Assembly (NCBI GenBank): GCA_038363925.1
Contig: JAQQWL010000011.1
Location: 7,378,001 to 7,442,000 of the forward strand
Source of the DNA: Apiospora phragmitis
Taxonomy: Eukaryota; Ascomycota; Sordariomycetes; Amphisphaeriales; Apiosporaceae
Direction: 5' to 3'
DNA length: 64,000 nt
The notes beneath the pieces are model-generated. The model ran no database searches and was not told where the DNA came from. It saw nothing but the letters and a program-made list of their open reading frames with translations. This document shows positions 1-10,547 of this stretch, piece by piece. Made by a program: the position numbers and the translations under genes. Every line of letters starts with the position of its first letter. Position 1 is the stretch's first letter.

Positions 1-404
1 CCTCCCAGCCTCCCTACTTAATAACAATCAAGAATTCATCCATTTACGCCTGCAGTGTGGCGCTCTTACCAAGCGCGTCGTGGGCACGCATGCATATCAT
101 ACCTTCGACATGGAAATGTAGGACCTGGGCTGCTCGCAAACCAAAAAAACAAAAGCGTCGAAAGCAAGCTCGAAATGTACCTAGGTATCAAATAGTCGAG
201 ACTGATGCTTTTGATTATGATGTATAATAGTAAAGATCAAATTTGTGTAACACTACCCACTTAACAAACAGTAGGTACTAGGCGGAATGTACTTCGTATA
301 TGAACTCCTTTCTTCCTCGTCTCGCACCGTCCCTGTCCCTCGGCGCGTACCAACTCGTCACTCAAACGGTCAAACAGGGTTGGATTTCTATACTTTTTAT
401 TAGA
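1..404. other. Left-edge intergenic DNA
   Basis: This is the 3' flank of the first gene. I see no convincing coding sequence or RNA gene here. A short open frame begins at 300 on the + strand but lies antisense to the 3' end of the neighbouring gene and has no family-like features. Confidence 0.5.
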
Positions 405-3037
405 CTACATGTAGCTAACCATCCCAATGCTAGTCGTTTCATCGCCGACTATGATGTTGCTAGCTATTTCGTTCCCGGCTATTTCATTGGCTCGCTCGTA
501 TAATCTATTGGAAATCCCCGTAATATCCGCCTCGATATAGTCCAGCAGTTCTTCCGATGTTGGCCATCGCCAGTCTTGCATAAGCGCATCCATTTGGATG
601 CGTTGGTCTTCGCGCACCCTCGTAAAGGCCTCGAAAGCGCAGAGCGTCTTGGCCATCATGGACTGGCCCCGGCCGGTCCGCTCTACCTCCTTATCAAAAT
701 AGCTTTTGTTTTGGAGGACCCAACGCATCAGCTTGATTCTGCCGTCTACGTCGCCCAGGATCGCAAGCGTGCGCATATATGTGTGAATATGGGCCGGGCC
801 GATCGGCTGCGACCGTTCGATATCAGGTTGGGCCACGTGGGAGCTGAAAGTGCTAAACATAGCGGCCACCCTACGGAGAGCCTCTTCCACAACTTCGTCG
901 CCTTGGATGGGTCGGCCATCGGGGTATTGCAGTATCAAGACCTTCTGCAATGCCCTGCATAGATGAATGAAGATCTCGGTGTCGAGGCCTATTGCTTGCT
1001 CAGCTAGCTCGTGAAAATCAAGAAACATATGCAGAGCCTCCCTGGCATTGCGCACCTCACCGCCGCCAAGAACAGCGACATATGGCCGGGCTAGTGCTTT
1101 GCATACCATCTGCCACGCCGGTCTGAAAGATATCCACTCGGAAGTGTTTGGTCGAAGACGCGTTTTCACGAGCTCGATGGCGTGGCGGATATAACCTAGC
1201 TCCCCAAATGCCCGGCTCTGCCCATCTTCTCGGCGCTCACGATTCGGCTGTTTATGACAAAGCAGGTGGATGTAGCTACTGAAGACGAGCAAAGGTATGC
1301 GCTTCAGAACGGCATAGTCGCGGTCTGTATTCCTCGCTTCTAGCTGCCTTACTGCCTCAGGATCGAGGGGACTGACTCGAAGATACCACAGTCCCTGTTC
1401 CACAGTGTCTGCAACGTAGACGAGATGTTGCAAGCAGCTTCCGCTCGGTCTGATCCCGCGATTCATCATTTGATTGTACAGCTCACCCACCGTCGGCGGG
1501 TTCAACCTGGCGAGCTCATACTCACTGAGATTGGCCTCATGAATAGGAGAGGCTTCTCTAGCATCTCCCGGGCAGCACTGAGGGATAGCTTCAATTTTGG
1601 TCCTTGAAGGCTGGAGCTTCAAGAACATCTCCGTGTAGATTTGGAGATTAGGTTCTGAATCGGTGAAGGTGTTGAATTGCATCCAGGCCTCTTGGGCATT
1701 GCGAGTAGACCGTATCTTCATGGCCCACATGGTATAAAAGTTTTCATGGATCATGTCATTCTTCCACTCCTTCGGTGGCTGACTTCGGGTCTGCACAGTA
1801 GGTGAACCTAAAGTCATACCCCCTAGAGCTCCTAGAGCTCGGTCATAGTTATCCTCTGCGTAACCGGCAGCCGTCATGAGAGACCCAGCCCGCACACTAC
1901 GCGACTGATCATCCAAGAACGTCCGCTTCACATCATGGCCGTCAAAATCTTGACGATAAGGAGGCCATGACTTGTTGTACCTCATGGCTACCCATCTCTC
2001 GGCCGTAGATTTCTTTAAACCAACCAGTACTGTTCGTATAGCACGATAGCTTGATTTTTCGATAACCAGAGGGCGAGCCATCGTATCCGACATATGAAGC
2101 AAAAGGCGCTGCGCTCTCCAGTTAAACTCCCTGCTGAATAGCGGCTGCATGGGGGCAGGCCGGCCGAATAGGCCGAGGCAGAGTTGAAGACATAACAGCG
2201 TTCATGGTAGCCACTGCTATCCCGTTTATCCCCACTAATAGAAGGCTCCAATGGTATACTCTGTATGTACCAACGCGTAAGGTCACCAAGATCCTCTAAG
2301 ATGCTGGGAGATAGTCTCTGCGCGTGCCTTATAAGTCGCGCGAGTAATTGGATGAATTGCTTCTTTTCGAGCTTCGCCGAAGAGCCAACATCTCCAGCGA
2401 AAGACGCATGGACTCGCTGAATATACTCTGTCATCGCTCGAAGTGATTCGGGCTTTCGGATGAATTGGTCGGTGTGCATAAGTAACATCGTAAGGAACAA
2501 CGGTTTTCGCGAATCCGAGGAAACAAAGCGCTCAATCCTGGCGTCCGCAGTCTCGGCCGACAGTATCCATACAAGATGGTCAAGCTTCTCCTCGTCCCAT
2601 CCTTGCGAAGCGAGGCTGTTCAGTCGATCTTGCCATGTTCTGGGATCAGTCCCATTTATTATTGCTCGAAGACCTTCGTATTGGAACGATGCCTTCTTAT
2701 TTGGCACCACCTCCGCTTCTCTGTCTTCTTCTGCCAGCTTCTTCCTAATCAGTTTCTGGAGCGTTATTATCGGCAAGCGTTCGTTTTGCTTTCGGGCCAT
2801 TGTCCTGAAAAGATATCCGTATCGCTGTCGCTGGTATGGGTCGTTGCGTTGCAGCCATAAGCCTAGCACGCGTGTCGGGGAAAAAGACATGAATGGTCCC
2901 CGATGCTTTCGGGTTGTCGTCAACCTCGAAAGCGCCTGGGCGGCACTTTGGGAGCCCCATGGGCCTCTCCCGTTATGGGCGACCATCTTCGCCTGGGCGG
3001 CCATGTTGTTATTGTTATATTGATGACATTGGGTCAT
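405..3037 (-). CDS. PPR-like mitochondrial protein (one-base frameshift)
   Basis: About 877 residues once two overlapping minus-strand frames (3037-2015 and 2150-405) are joined. The first about 45 residues are rich in Arg, Lys, Ser and Ala and lack acidic residues, as in a mitochondrial presequence; the start could also be the Met at 3004. The rest is helical, with features such as FNWRAQRLLLHM and repeated helix pairs, which suggests a fungal pentatricopeptide/TPR-like organelle RNA factor. No exact ortholog is recognised. The frames meet at a run of five C (minus strand; G5 at 2151-2155 on +); adding one C gives a continuous reading and makes the total 878 codons. A splice is less likely because no good branch and acceptor are visible. 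It is divergent from the next gene across 465 nt. The mitochondrial role is inferred. Confidence 0.55.
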
Positions 3038-3502
3038 CCGGGTCTGGGAAGACTATAAATGAACATAGAAGACTATAGTATACGAATCTCGGGCATCAAG
3101 CCAGAACAGTCGAACGCAGGCTGGCTGTTGTGTCGCAAACACCAGCGAGTGGAGGTATCGTTTGACTACCTACGTAGGAGCGAAAGTCGCTGGACTTCCA
3201 ATTGGCGCGCTATCGATAAACTTTTCAGCGGACCCCTCCGGAAGCCGTCATTTTTGGGGGTCCTGATGGTTAGAGACTTAGAGTTCTGACTTCCACCCAC
3301 CGTGCACTAACAAAACGTTCGATGTTCAGTGCATCAACTCCATCCAGTACCTAAAGATAGACCCCGAACCGAACAAGCATTGGCGTTCTAGATCGGGAGT
3401 AATAGAGCTGTCTTTTTGTATTCGTCACTGCTTTACACTTTCTTCGCTCGCACACGTATTCATCAGTAACAACCTACCTGTTCTAACCGTAGCGCTGCTA
3501 CA
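3038..3502. promoter_or_regulatory. Divergent promoter region
   Basis: 465 nt lie between two genes transcribed away from each other, both for predicted mitochondrial proteins. The part just before the + strand ATG is pyrimidine-rich, as expected for a fungal transcription start region. No specific binding site is claimed. Confidence 0.4.
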
Positions 3503-4798
3503 ATGCGTCCGTCAATCCATCAGGTCGGCCGCGCAGTGACCCGTGGGCTACACACGGCCATCTCGACCCCACGTCCCACACGATGCTTTCACCAGAGCTC
3601 CGTGCTGTCTCTGCCCCGGCGGCGCAATTTCTTCACTTCAAATAACCTGCTCGCCGCCAATGGCGAAAAAGGCGATGTCTCCGCATTGGAGGCTGTAGGC
3701 GACGAAGCAACCGAGGACCCAGCGACCCCGAGGGCCCCTGCGACAGGGACGGCGGCGGCAACGATCAAGCCACGGCCTACGAGACCAGTGGCATCGAAAA
3801 AGCGCCGGAGCGCCGCGGTGAAAACACAGATCCAAAAGGCTGCCGCAAAGAAAGATAATCTGACTTGGGGGGGTTCGGAAGTGCCGGAGGTCAACTACGA
3901 GAACCAAATACTGGCGATTTGCGTCGCGCAATCCTTCGACATGGAGAAGGTCGAAGAGATCCTGACCCTGCACAACTACGACCTCGATCCGGACGCGGCG
4001 GGTCTCAACACGACTACGGTCATACATGCGAGGGCAGCAAAGGGCGACATCTTCGTCTTCGACTCCGGCACCGTGGTGGCCTGGTCTGTTCCTTCCAGTG
4101 TGGTCATGAAAATTGCCACCAAGCAGCTGTTCAGTGCTGCCGAGGTCCCCCACGTAAAACGGGCAGAAATGGAAGAGCTCGAGTTCACGACGGACGAAGC
4201 CAGGGATACCAGCTACATGAGAGGCGAGGAGGTGGTGCTGGGTACAAAAACCGGGAACACTGAGGGCAACGGCTCGAGTGCCGATGTGACCTGGGCCAAG
4301 GTTGCCTTCTCTAGCGGTCTGGCCCGAAGCCCGAAACTGGCGGTTCTGGAGAACCAGATGGAAGAGTTCAACGAGAATGCTAGGCCCATAGCCATCACGC
4401 TGAAAGGCGGTTCGGAGATGAACCAACCGAGGCCCTTCATCCTGAAGAAGACTGGCGAGCTGCTGAGCTTGAGATCACAGCTTAATGAGTACGAGCTAGC
4501 CGAGTCCCTCCCGGATTTGTTCTGGGATAAGGAGTCGAAGCTGGAGCAGTACTACGACCGTGTCGGCAAGGCACTGGATGTGGAGCCGCGCATTGCCCAG
4601 TTGAACAAGCGGATCGACTATGCCAATGAGCTGGTCGCTGTCATGAGAGAGATGTCTAGTGAGAAGCAAGGACACCGGCTCGAATGGATCATCATCATTC
4701 TCATCACCGTCGAGGTGGGATTCGAACTGAGAAGGGTCTATATGGAGGAATTTGGCAACGGCCGGCCAATCAGAGAGAATCTGCGGTCATCGTCATGA
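3503..4798 (+). CDS. DUF155 mitochondrial inner-membrane protein (RMND1/Mrx10-like)
   Basis: A single-exon gene of 431 residues. The N-terminus (residues 1-45) is rich in Arg, Ser and Thr with almost no acidic residues, typical of a mitochondrial targeting sequence, followed by a low-complexity Ala/Pro/Thr/Lys linker to about residue 120. The DUF155 domain runs from about 135 (ILAICVAQSFDMEKVEE) to about 400 and includes FVFDSGTVVAWSV and LPDLFWDKESKLEQYYDRV. A hydrophobic segment (WIIIILITVEVGF, about 392-404) near the C-terminus fits the single membrane anchor of this family. Human RMND1 and yeast Mrx10 are mitochondrial and linked to organelle translation; the role here is inferred from family. 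The other fungal DUF155 branch (Rmd1/Rmd8, sporulation and pH) is less likely because of the presequence. Confidence 0.85.
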   Translation: MRPSIHQVGRAVTRGLHTAISTPRPTRCFHQSSVLSLPRRRNFFTSNNLLAANGEKGDVSALEAVGDEATEDPATPRAPATGTAAATIKPRPTRPVASKKRRSAAVKTQIQKAAAKKDNLTWGGSEVPEVNYENQILAICVAQSFDMEKVEEILTLHNYDLDPDAAGLNTTTVIHARAAKGDIFVFDSGTVVAWSVPSSVVMKIATKQLFSAAEVPHVKRAEMEELEFTTDEARDTSYMRGEEVVLGTKTGNTEGNGSSADVTWAKVAFSSGLARSPKLAVLENQMEEFNENARPIAITLKGGSEMNQPRPFILKKTGELLSLRSQLNEYELAESLPDLFWDKESKLEQYYDRVGKALDVEPRIAQLNKRIDYANELVAVMREMSSEKQGHRLEWIIIILITVEVGFELRRVYMEEFGNGRPIRENLRSSS

Positions 4799-5182
4799 TC
4801 GTCTCTTGTGTAACTAGTATTGCGAGTTTTGAAGTCTCACGGAGCGGAACCAATATGATACCCAACTCTAAACCGAAAGTTACTTTCTCTAATCCAGTAT
4901 TCTTCAATCGCGGTGATTTGCGAAAGGTGGCATGGCACAATACTGCTTGCATCGGCTCGACTATCACAATACATGTAAGCGGTGACCACATACGAATGCC
5001 TCTCTCATCAACTGATTATTGACAAGTATGTACGTCCAAATTATGCCCGTCATATATACTCGAGTGTCCAAGCTGAGACTTAGCATCTGCTACCCCTTCA
5101 AGGTCCCTTTCGCCCCATTACTATTGTTCTATGATTATGTCTTAGCTCGGTCACAAAAGTCGGTAGCTAAATGCCTGGAAAC
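4799..5182. other. Convergent 3' intergenic region
   Basis: 384 nt separate the ends of two convergent genes. It should hold both 3' UTRs. Nothing else is seen. Confidence 0.5.
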
Positions 5183-6887
5183 TCACGCTGGTAGATATGC
5201 ATGTATCTTGGTGTCCCGCAAGTCCACTCTGGCCATTGTGATGAGTTCCATGGCTTCGTCCTTGCTCATGTTCCCGTATCTTGTAAGTAGTGCCAGGGTC
5301 ATAGATTCTAGTCCCTCCTTGTTAAGCTCCACTGCGTGATGTCGATATTAGTTGATGTCGGCGTTGTGGTAAGAGGGTAGGTGCCTGGGTTCTTACTCCA
5401 GAGTAGGCCCGCCTCCTTATTTCGTTGTCCTTTGGCCCACGGGTTCACTTGGACATTGAATATCATCAGTACGTGTCTGCAGCTTCTATGAGGTACGATG
5501 GAGACTTGTAAAGTCGCTTTGCCAGACGAACAATGGAGAGATTGCACGGAGGGTTGCTTACTTGGCCATAATATAGTCTCTTCTTTGACATCTGCAAGGC
5601 CTGCTTTTCTGAACATATCTGGTAGTTTGCCTATGTGATTGACGCGCCCGGCCTTCTGAAGGCACTCTGTGCCTGTATCCACTAGTCGTTTTATCTAGAA
5701 GAGGTCTATTAGTACACATATGGCTGTATTGGAGCTCAGGCAGACTGCTTGAGGACTTACAGCAGTGCCATCCCAGCTTCCGTCATCACAACGCATCGGG
5801 ACTAGCCAGTCTTGTATCTCAAGCCAGCCATTGTCCTCGAGCGACGCGACTGCTTCATTTATAACTCGTTGCGTGTTATCGAAGCATGCAAAGACACTTC
5901 GTGCGTGTATGAAGTCAAATTTATGGGAGTATACCCATGGGAACTCTTCTACATCTTCGACCTCGAATTGGCAGTTCTCGGGTATCCTGGTTAATCAGTA
6001 CATGTGGACGATTGCCCAAAGAGCATAGCATTCGGGGTAAGGCCTTACCTAGAAGGCGTAATGGGACTGAGGTCGTTGCCAATGATCCGCGCCCCTGGAA
6101 ACTGATGGGCTGCCTCGCCGAATAAAGATGAGCAACAGCACTAACAGTTGGTTTACGCAAACGTGAGGCAACCAGTCTCTAACATACCCATACATATGGC
6201 CCATAGACCTATCAAGTGTCAATACTGCGTTTCCACCAAAGGCAAGAACTGATGAAGACTGACCAGTTCCCGTGCAGATATCTAGCACGTTGTAGACTTG
6301 GTCGATAGGCGACAAGAACAATTTACCCTCCAGCGTCAGAAGCCATATCTGATGCTCGAGTGCTATAAATGGAAACCCGTGAGTAAAGTGAGTAGCGGAC
6401 GGCTCGGCCAAGCCGGCTTCGCGAGGAAGAGAGGAAAGACTCACCTTCACGTCTTTGTTCGCGCTACGGAACGTTCAGTCACGTAATAAAACTGACGCAC
6501 ATAAAAACGGGTTACGAAACTTACTTCATCGTTTGGCTGGAAATAGCCTTGCGCATTCATGCGACATTAGCCCGCTGACTGTAGTATACGTATTCGTGAC
6601 TTACGACCGGCCTTGTAAGAGTGATAGGTTCTACCGTTCTCCTCGACAAAGTGGAACACTTCCGAGTCAGCTGTCCGCGAGGTTTCAAAAGTCCGGATGG
6701 TGGAGCCGCCATATCTGGAGGGACCGGGCATTTAGCTCAGAGCCGTGAAGGGGTGCCGGCAGGTTCCTCGGCCATGGTCACGCGAGATGGAGAGTCCGAC
6801 TCACAATGCAATATCGCCCACACCACTGTCTCGGCTTTCTCGGGTCCCGCGCGCATTCTCATCACGATCAGCCTCGTCGGAATCCAT
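5183..6887 (-). CDS. LaeA-like SAM-dependent methyltransferase, 11 exons
   Basis: No single frame shows this gene, but eleven exons give 324 residues: 6887-6805, 6714-6605, 6547-6525, 6463-6445, 6362-6264, 6208-6188, 6109-6049, 5986-5761, 5694-5562, 5447-5397 and 5331-5183. Lengths sum to 975 nt (325 codons) and every junction has GT/AG. Family marks in order: FVEENGRTYHSYKAG, YFQPNDE, LLTLEGKLFLSPI, the SAM-binding motif VLDICTGTGLWAI (about 103-115), IIGNDLSPI, FDFIHARSV, GWLEIQDW, GKLPDMFRKAGLADVKEE and NPWAKGQRNKEAGLLW. These belong to the fungal methyltransferase family that includes LaeA and many secondary-metabolite enzymes. The substrate is unknown. Three exons are only 19, 21 and 23 nt. 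A flavin monooxygenase lies next to it on the same strand, so a joint role in small-molecule metabolism is possible but unproven. Confidence 0.85.
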
Positions 6888-8325
6888 GGCTTGCAGAAGC
6901 GATGACAGTAGGGGAGGAACAGCAGGAAAGTGTTGTCGTGTCACTAGGATCGATCGTCAAAGAGGGACTGCGTGTACAGACGTGTATAAGTGCGGCGGGG
7001 TGGATGCTTATAGCCGCCCGGACAAGAACAAGTTGAAGTTGGCGATATATTAAGTATGTATGCAGTGCAACGACGACACTCGCACTCGCGTACAGTAGTT
7101 TGGGGTGCCCTCCTGTTGAGAAGTAGCTAATGAATTGAGGTTGCGCGACTGGATGGGTTGCTAATAAGGTAGGCAATTTGAAGGGCGGGCAGTTTCTCGG
7201 TTTCGTTTCTTCTTCTGTCAAGTTTGAATGTGATTTGCAATGTCTTATGCAGCCTTTGCAGCTTTGCAGGGAGCGTGCGTGTGTCTGGATGACTGCAAGA
7301 CGATGCAGCCTGACGTGGAGGCCTATTGGACAGGATTCACTGACCTCATGTAAAGCCCACCACCTGTAGGTAAGTAAGTACTTAGGTGCTAGGGTCGGGT
7401 AGATTGGTTGCTAAAAATGTCACAGGGACACAAATATACCTACTTACCTACCTTACTTACCAATTTCACGATAATGCGTTTCTACTGCGGGTTACAGCCT
7501 TCCCAACTACACAGATATAAGAGTAACCCCATTGCTGTACTTGGGCAATGGGCGATTTCACCAAATTGAGGATGCTCTGCATGACCTTCAGTGCTTTTCC
7601 ATCCCATTCTCCCCCACCACCTACAACTACCTGATGCAACTACCTGCATTTACTCGATGTAACCTACAAGTACTCCCCACGTGGCCAACAGAAGCTCGTG
7701 AATCTCATTAGTTGTGGACGGCGCCCACTCGACCTTTTTTCCCACTCTCGACGCCGTCGTACGTGCCACAGTATTCATTTTAGGTACAAATACAGGTGGG
7801 AACACTACCTAGGTACTTAGAATGGATACCTAAACTTCAAATCCTCCCGCTGCTCGGAAGAGCGGTTTGCGGCACTATGCGGACTCACTCTTATCGGGAC
7901 CCCGCCCCGCTCTTGCTACAGACCGGGTGGCCATGGCTGCGGCATGAGCAGGAGATTCCATGGTATTGCCCAACAAGAATTTTGCCAAATAAGGACTGTT
8001 ATCATTTGACCGGAGAGATTACAACACACTTCGGTGGGATGGATCTTGGGAAGAATAAGCGCTTTGATCGCATCTGGCGTCAACAAACAAGCACTGGCAA
8101 CAAGCCACCGCCATGAGCTATGTATGTAACTGGTTCCCCGGCTAGATGGCCGGATACACCCAGTCAACAAGCAAACATTCGAAATCTGGCCAAATCGTTA
8201 GGAGGGGCAGTGAATCACCGTCGTTACACACACAAGATGTCATGTCTCCAGCCTTACGGAGTATGCACGGATGGTAGGCTTTGGCCTGACCCCACGAGAT
8301 CTACTTCCTTAACACAAGGCTTGCC
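6888..8325. other. Intergenic region with TAGG/TACC-rich repeats
   Basis: 1.4 kb between the start of the methyltransferase and the end of the monooxygenase. It holds TAGGTA/TACCTA-type tracts, including an imperfect inverted pair at 7366-7387 and 7438-7461. No gene is recognised; the open frames lack family-like sequence. Confidence 0.45.
7366..7461. repeat. Imperfect inverted repeat of TAGGTAAGTA-type motif
   Basis: The left arm (7366-7387) contains TAGGTAAGTAAG; the right arm (7438-7461) read in reverse complement contains TAGGTAAGTAGG, an 11 of 12 match, with about 50 nt between. Such short TAGG/TACC tracts recur in this intergenic region (for example around 7805-7820). Confidence 0.45.
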
Positions 8326-10547
8326 TTAAATGTACTGATCAGCAGCCCTCTTCATGAATCCCGCGAAGAAGGAGCCCAACTGCCCAACTTCGCCTAGACC
8401 GCACACCTTGGAAACGTCTGATAGAGCCGGGAATCAGTGAGTATGAACCTTACAACCTGACCTGGAGAGGAGATGGGGTTTTGGGAGATAAGTAATATTC
8501 TAGGACTTACACTGATCCGGTCTTATCACCACCAGAGCACCGACTTTCGGCTCTATCCCGTAACTTTCGTAAGCATGGCCATGGCCAGAGTTGTAGCTCT
8601 GGTCATCACTGAAGACGTTCAATAGGCCTGCTTCTAATTAGCATGACAAAACAGATTTTGTGTAGATGGAAGAACTCACATTTCAACTTCAGTCTGCCTG
8701 TCATTGGTGTGAACACTTCGGGAATATGCTGCATTTCGATCTCTGTCCGCCTTCCAGAAAGTACAAGGACGACATGCAATATGCTGTCTGCTTCAGTCCC
8801 TTTCGGTACGAACTCACGCAATATACTTGAGAGTTCGTGCGAAACCTGGCCACATGGGCACACATTAACGCTGAATTGACATGATGGTACTTAAGCTCGT
8901 AGGGTAGTCCGTGACTTACCTGGTCTAGTCGTGCTGAGGCTTCGACATCACGAATGTCTCCAGCGAAGACTACAATATGCCAGCTAGAGTCCGAAGGGAT
9001 GGCTCTGACCAATTGCATTGCCTTCGCATCACACACCCTGACAACCTGCGCGGACGGAAACCTCATGCCGACTTCCAGGCGCTTTGCCGAATCCCTCGCA
9101 CCGCCCAAGCAGACGATGGCAGACTCGTCGTACTTCAGCGCCTGCCCGGAGATATACCGCCCCGACCTGACGATCTGCTCGCGGAAGTGCTCGGGGGTGA
9201 TGCCGTGCTCCGTCCGGTACGCCGTGGAGAAGAGCCGGGTGAAGTAGCGGTCGAACTCGATGAGCTCCGCGGCCACCTTCTGCCGCTCCGAGACGTACGT
9301 CGCCAGCAGCCCGGGCGCCGCGCGCCCCCGCAGCACGGCGCCCAGCTTCCAGCCCAGGTTGTAGCCGTCCTGGAGGCTGACGTTCATGCCCTGCCCGGCC
9401 TTGGGCGAGTGCGTGTGGCAGGCGTCGCCCGTGAGGAAGACGCGGTGGGCCGCCGTGAAGTGGTCGGCCCGGCGCTGCCCGATCACGTAGACGGACCACC
9501 ACGTGGTGTCGGCGATGTCCATCTCGTAGGGCCGGAAGATCCGCCACACCTTCTCGTGCAGGTCCGCCAGCGTGATGTCGGCGGCGGCGCCCGCGTAGTT
9601 GGGCAGCTCGATGTAGAACCTCGCGAGGTAGTCGCCCTCGCGCGGTATGATAATCAGATTACCGGCTTCCGAGTTGATCAGGGCTTTTTTCCGGATATCG
9701 GGGAAATTGGTACGCGGGTATACGTCCATGACGCCCCATACAGCATCGTGGCTATCTCCTATCATTTGGAAACCGAGAGACTTCCGGACGATGGAATGCG
9801 CCCCGTCGCACCCCTTTAAATACACGCCAGATTAGCAGACCACACGCGACTAGGAGAACATTGAGTATTCCATCGAATTAGGTGGTAAATAGGGTGGTTA
9901 CTCACAATAACGTACTTGGCCCGCAAATGCTTCGTAGCTCCGTCCATTTTCGCTGTGACACTAACACAATACGCACCCGGATCCTCCGCTTGCTCTTGAT
10001 CTACACTGACATCTAACACTTCAACCCCATATTCAATCATGTCTCTTCCTGCGGTTCTCGTCATCTCTTCCGTCATGATGCTATTCACCCGCGCCTGGTT
10101 TAGGATGACGTGCGGCATATGGCTTATCCCCGGTTCCGTATCAGGGGCGTAATGCGTCTTCGCGATGCCTTCCGTCTTCTGTTCTCCCGCTTTCTTCGAC
10201 ACCACGCCGCCGTCGCCGCCGTCCACCCGAGCTGCTGCTGCTGCATCCGGCTCGTCTAAGCCGATACCGTCAGAATGCGCCCAGAACGCGAGCTCGAGCA
10301 CGTGGTACGCCTCTCGGAGAAGCGGCCCTTCGATCCCGAAGCTCTCGAAAACCTCGACCGTGCGGCACTGCACCCCGTCGGCCTGCCCGTGCTGCATGGG
10401 CCCGTCGCGGCGCTCTAGTATTTTGAAGTTGATGCCGCACCGCGCCAGCCAGATGCCGGAGCACAGGCCGGCGGAACCGCCGCCCACGATGAGGACGTCG
10501 TAGTCCGTAGATGATTCGGGTTGCAGCATGGTCTCTGTGCGTATCAT
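8326..10547 (-). CDS. FAD-dependent aromatic monooxygenase (phenol 2-monooxygenase type)
   Basis: Five exons (10547-9906, 9813-8920, 8845-8680, 8627-8511, 8417-8326) give 1,911 nt and 636 residues, the usual size for this group. The dinucleotide-binding motif VLIVGGGSAGLCSG lies at about 18-31, the DG motif GCDGAHS at 215-221 across the first junction, and the FAD-ribityl motif GDACHTHSPKAGQGMN begins at about 343. The C-terminal third has the thioredoxin-like fold segment of phenol hydroxylases (DDQSYNSGHGHAYESYGIEP, then VVIRPDQ and VSKVCGLGEVGQLGSFFAGFM). The enzyme should hydroxylate a phenolic or other aromatic ring using NAD(P)H and oxygen; the substrate cannot be read from sequence. 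There is no signal peptide, so it is probably cytosolic. A second Met at residue 7 is an alternative start. Residues about 108-130 form an Ala/Gly/Asp-rich insertion. Confidence 0.9.

Noticed and set aside
2014..2260. Intron joining the two frames of the PPR-like gene
   Set aside because: A GTATAC donor exists, but no convincing branch and acceptor pair gives a better protein than adding one C in a five-C run.
8977..9819. 280-codon + strand open frame
   Set aside because: It is antisense to the GC-rich coding exon of the flavin monooxygenase and has a skewed, shadow-like composition.
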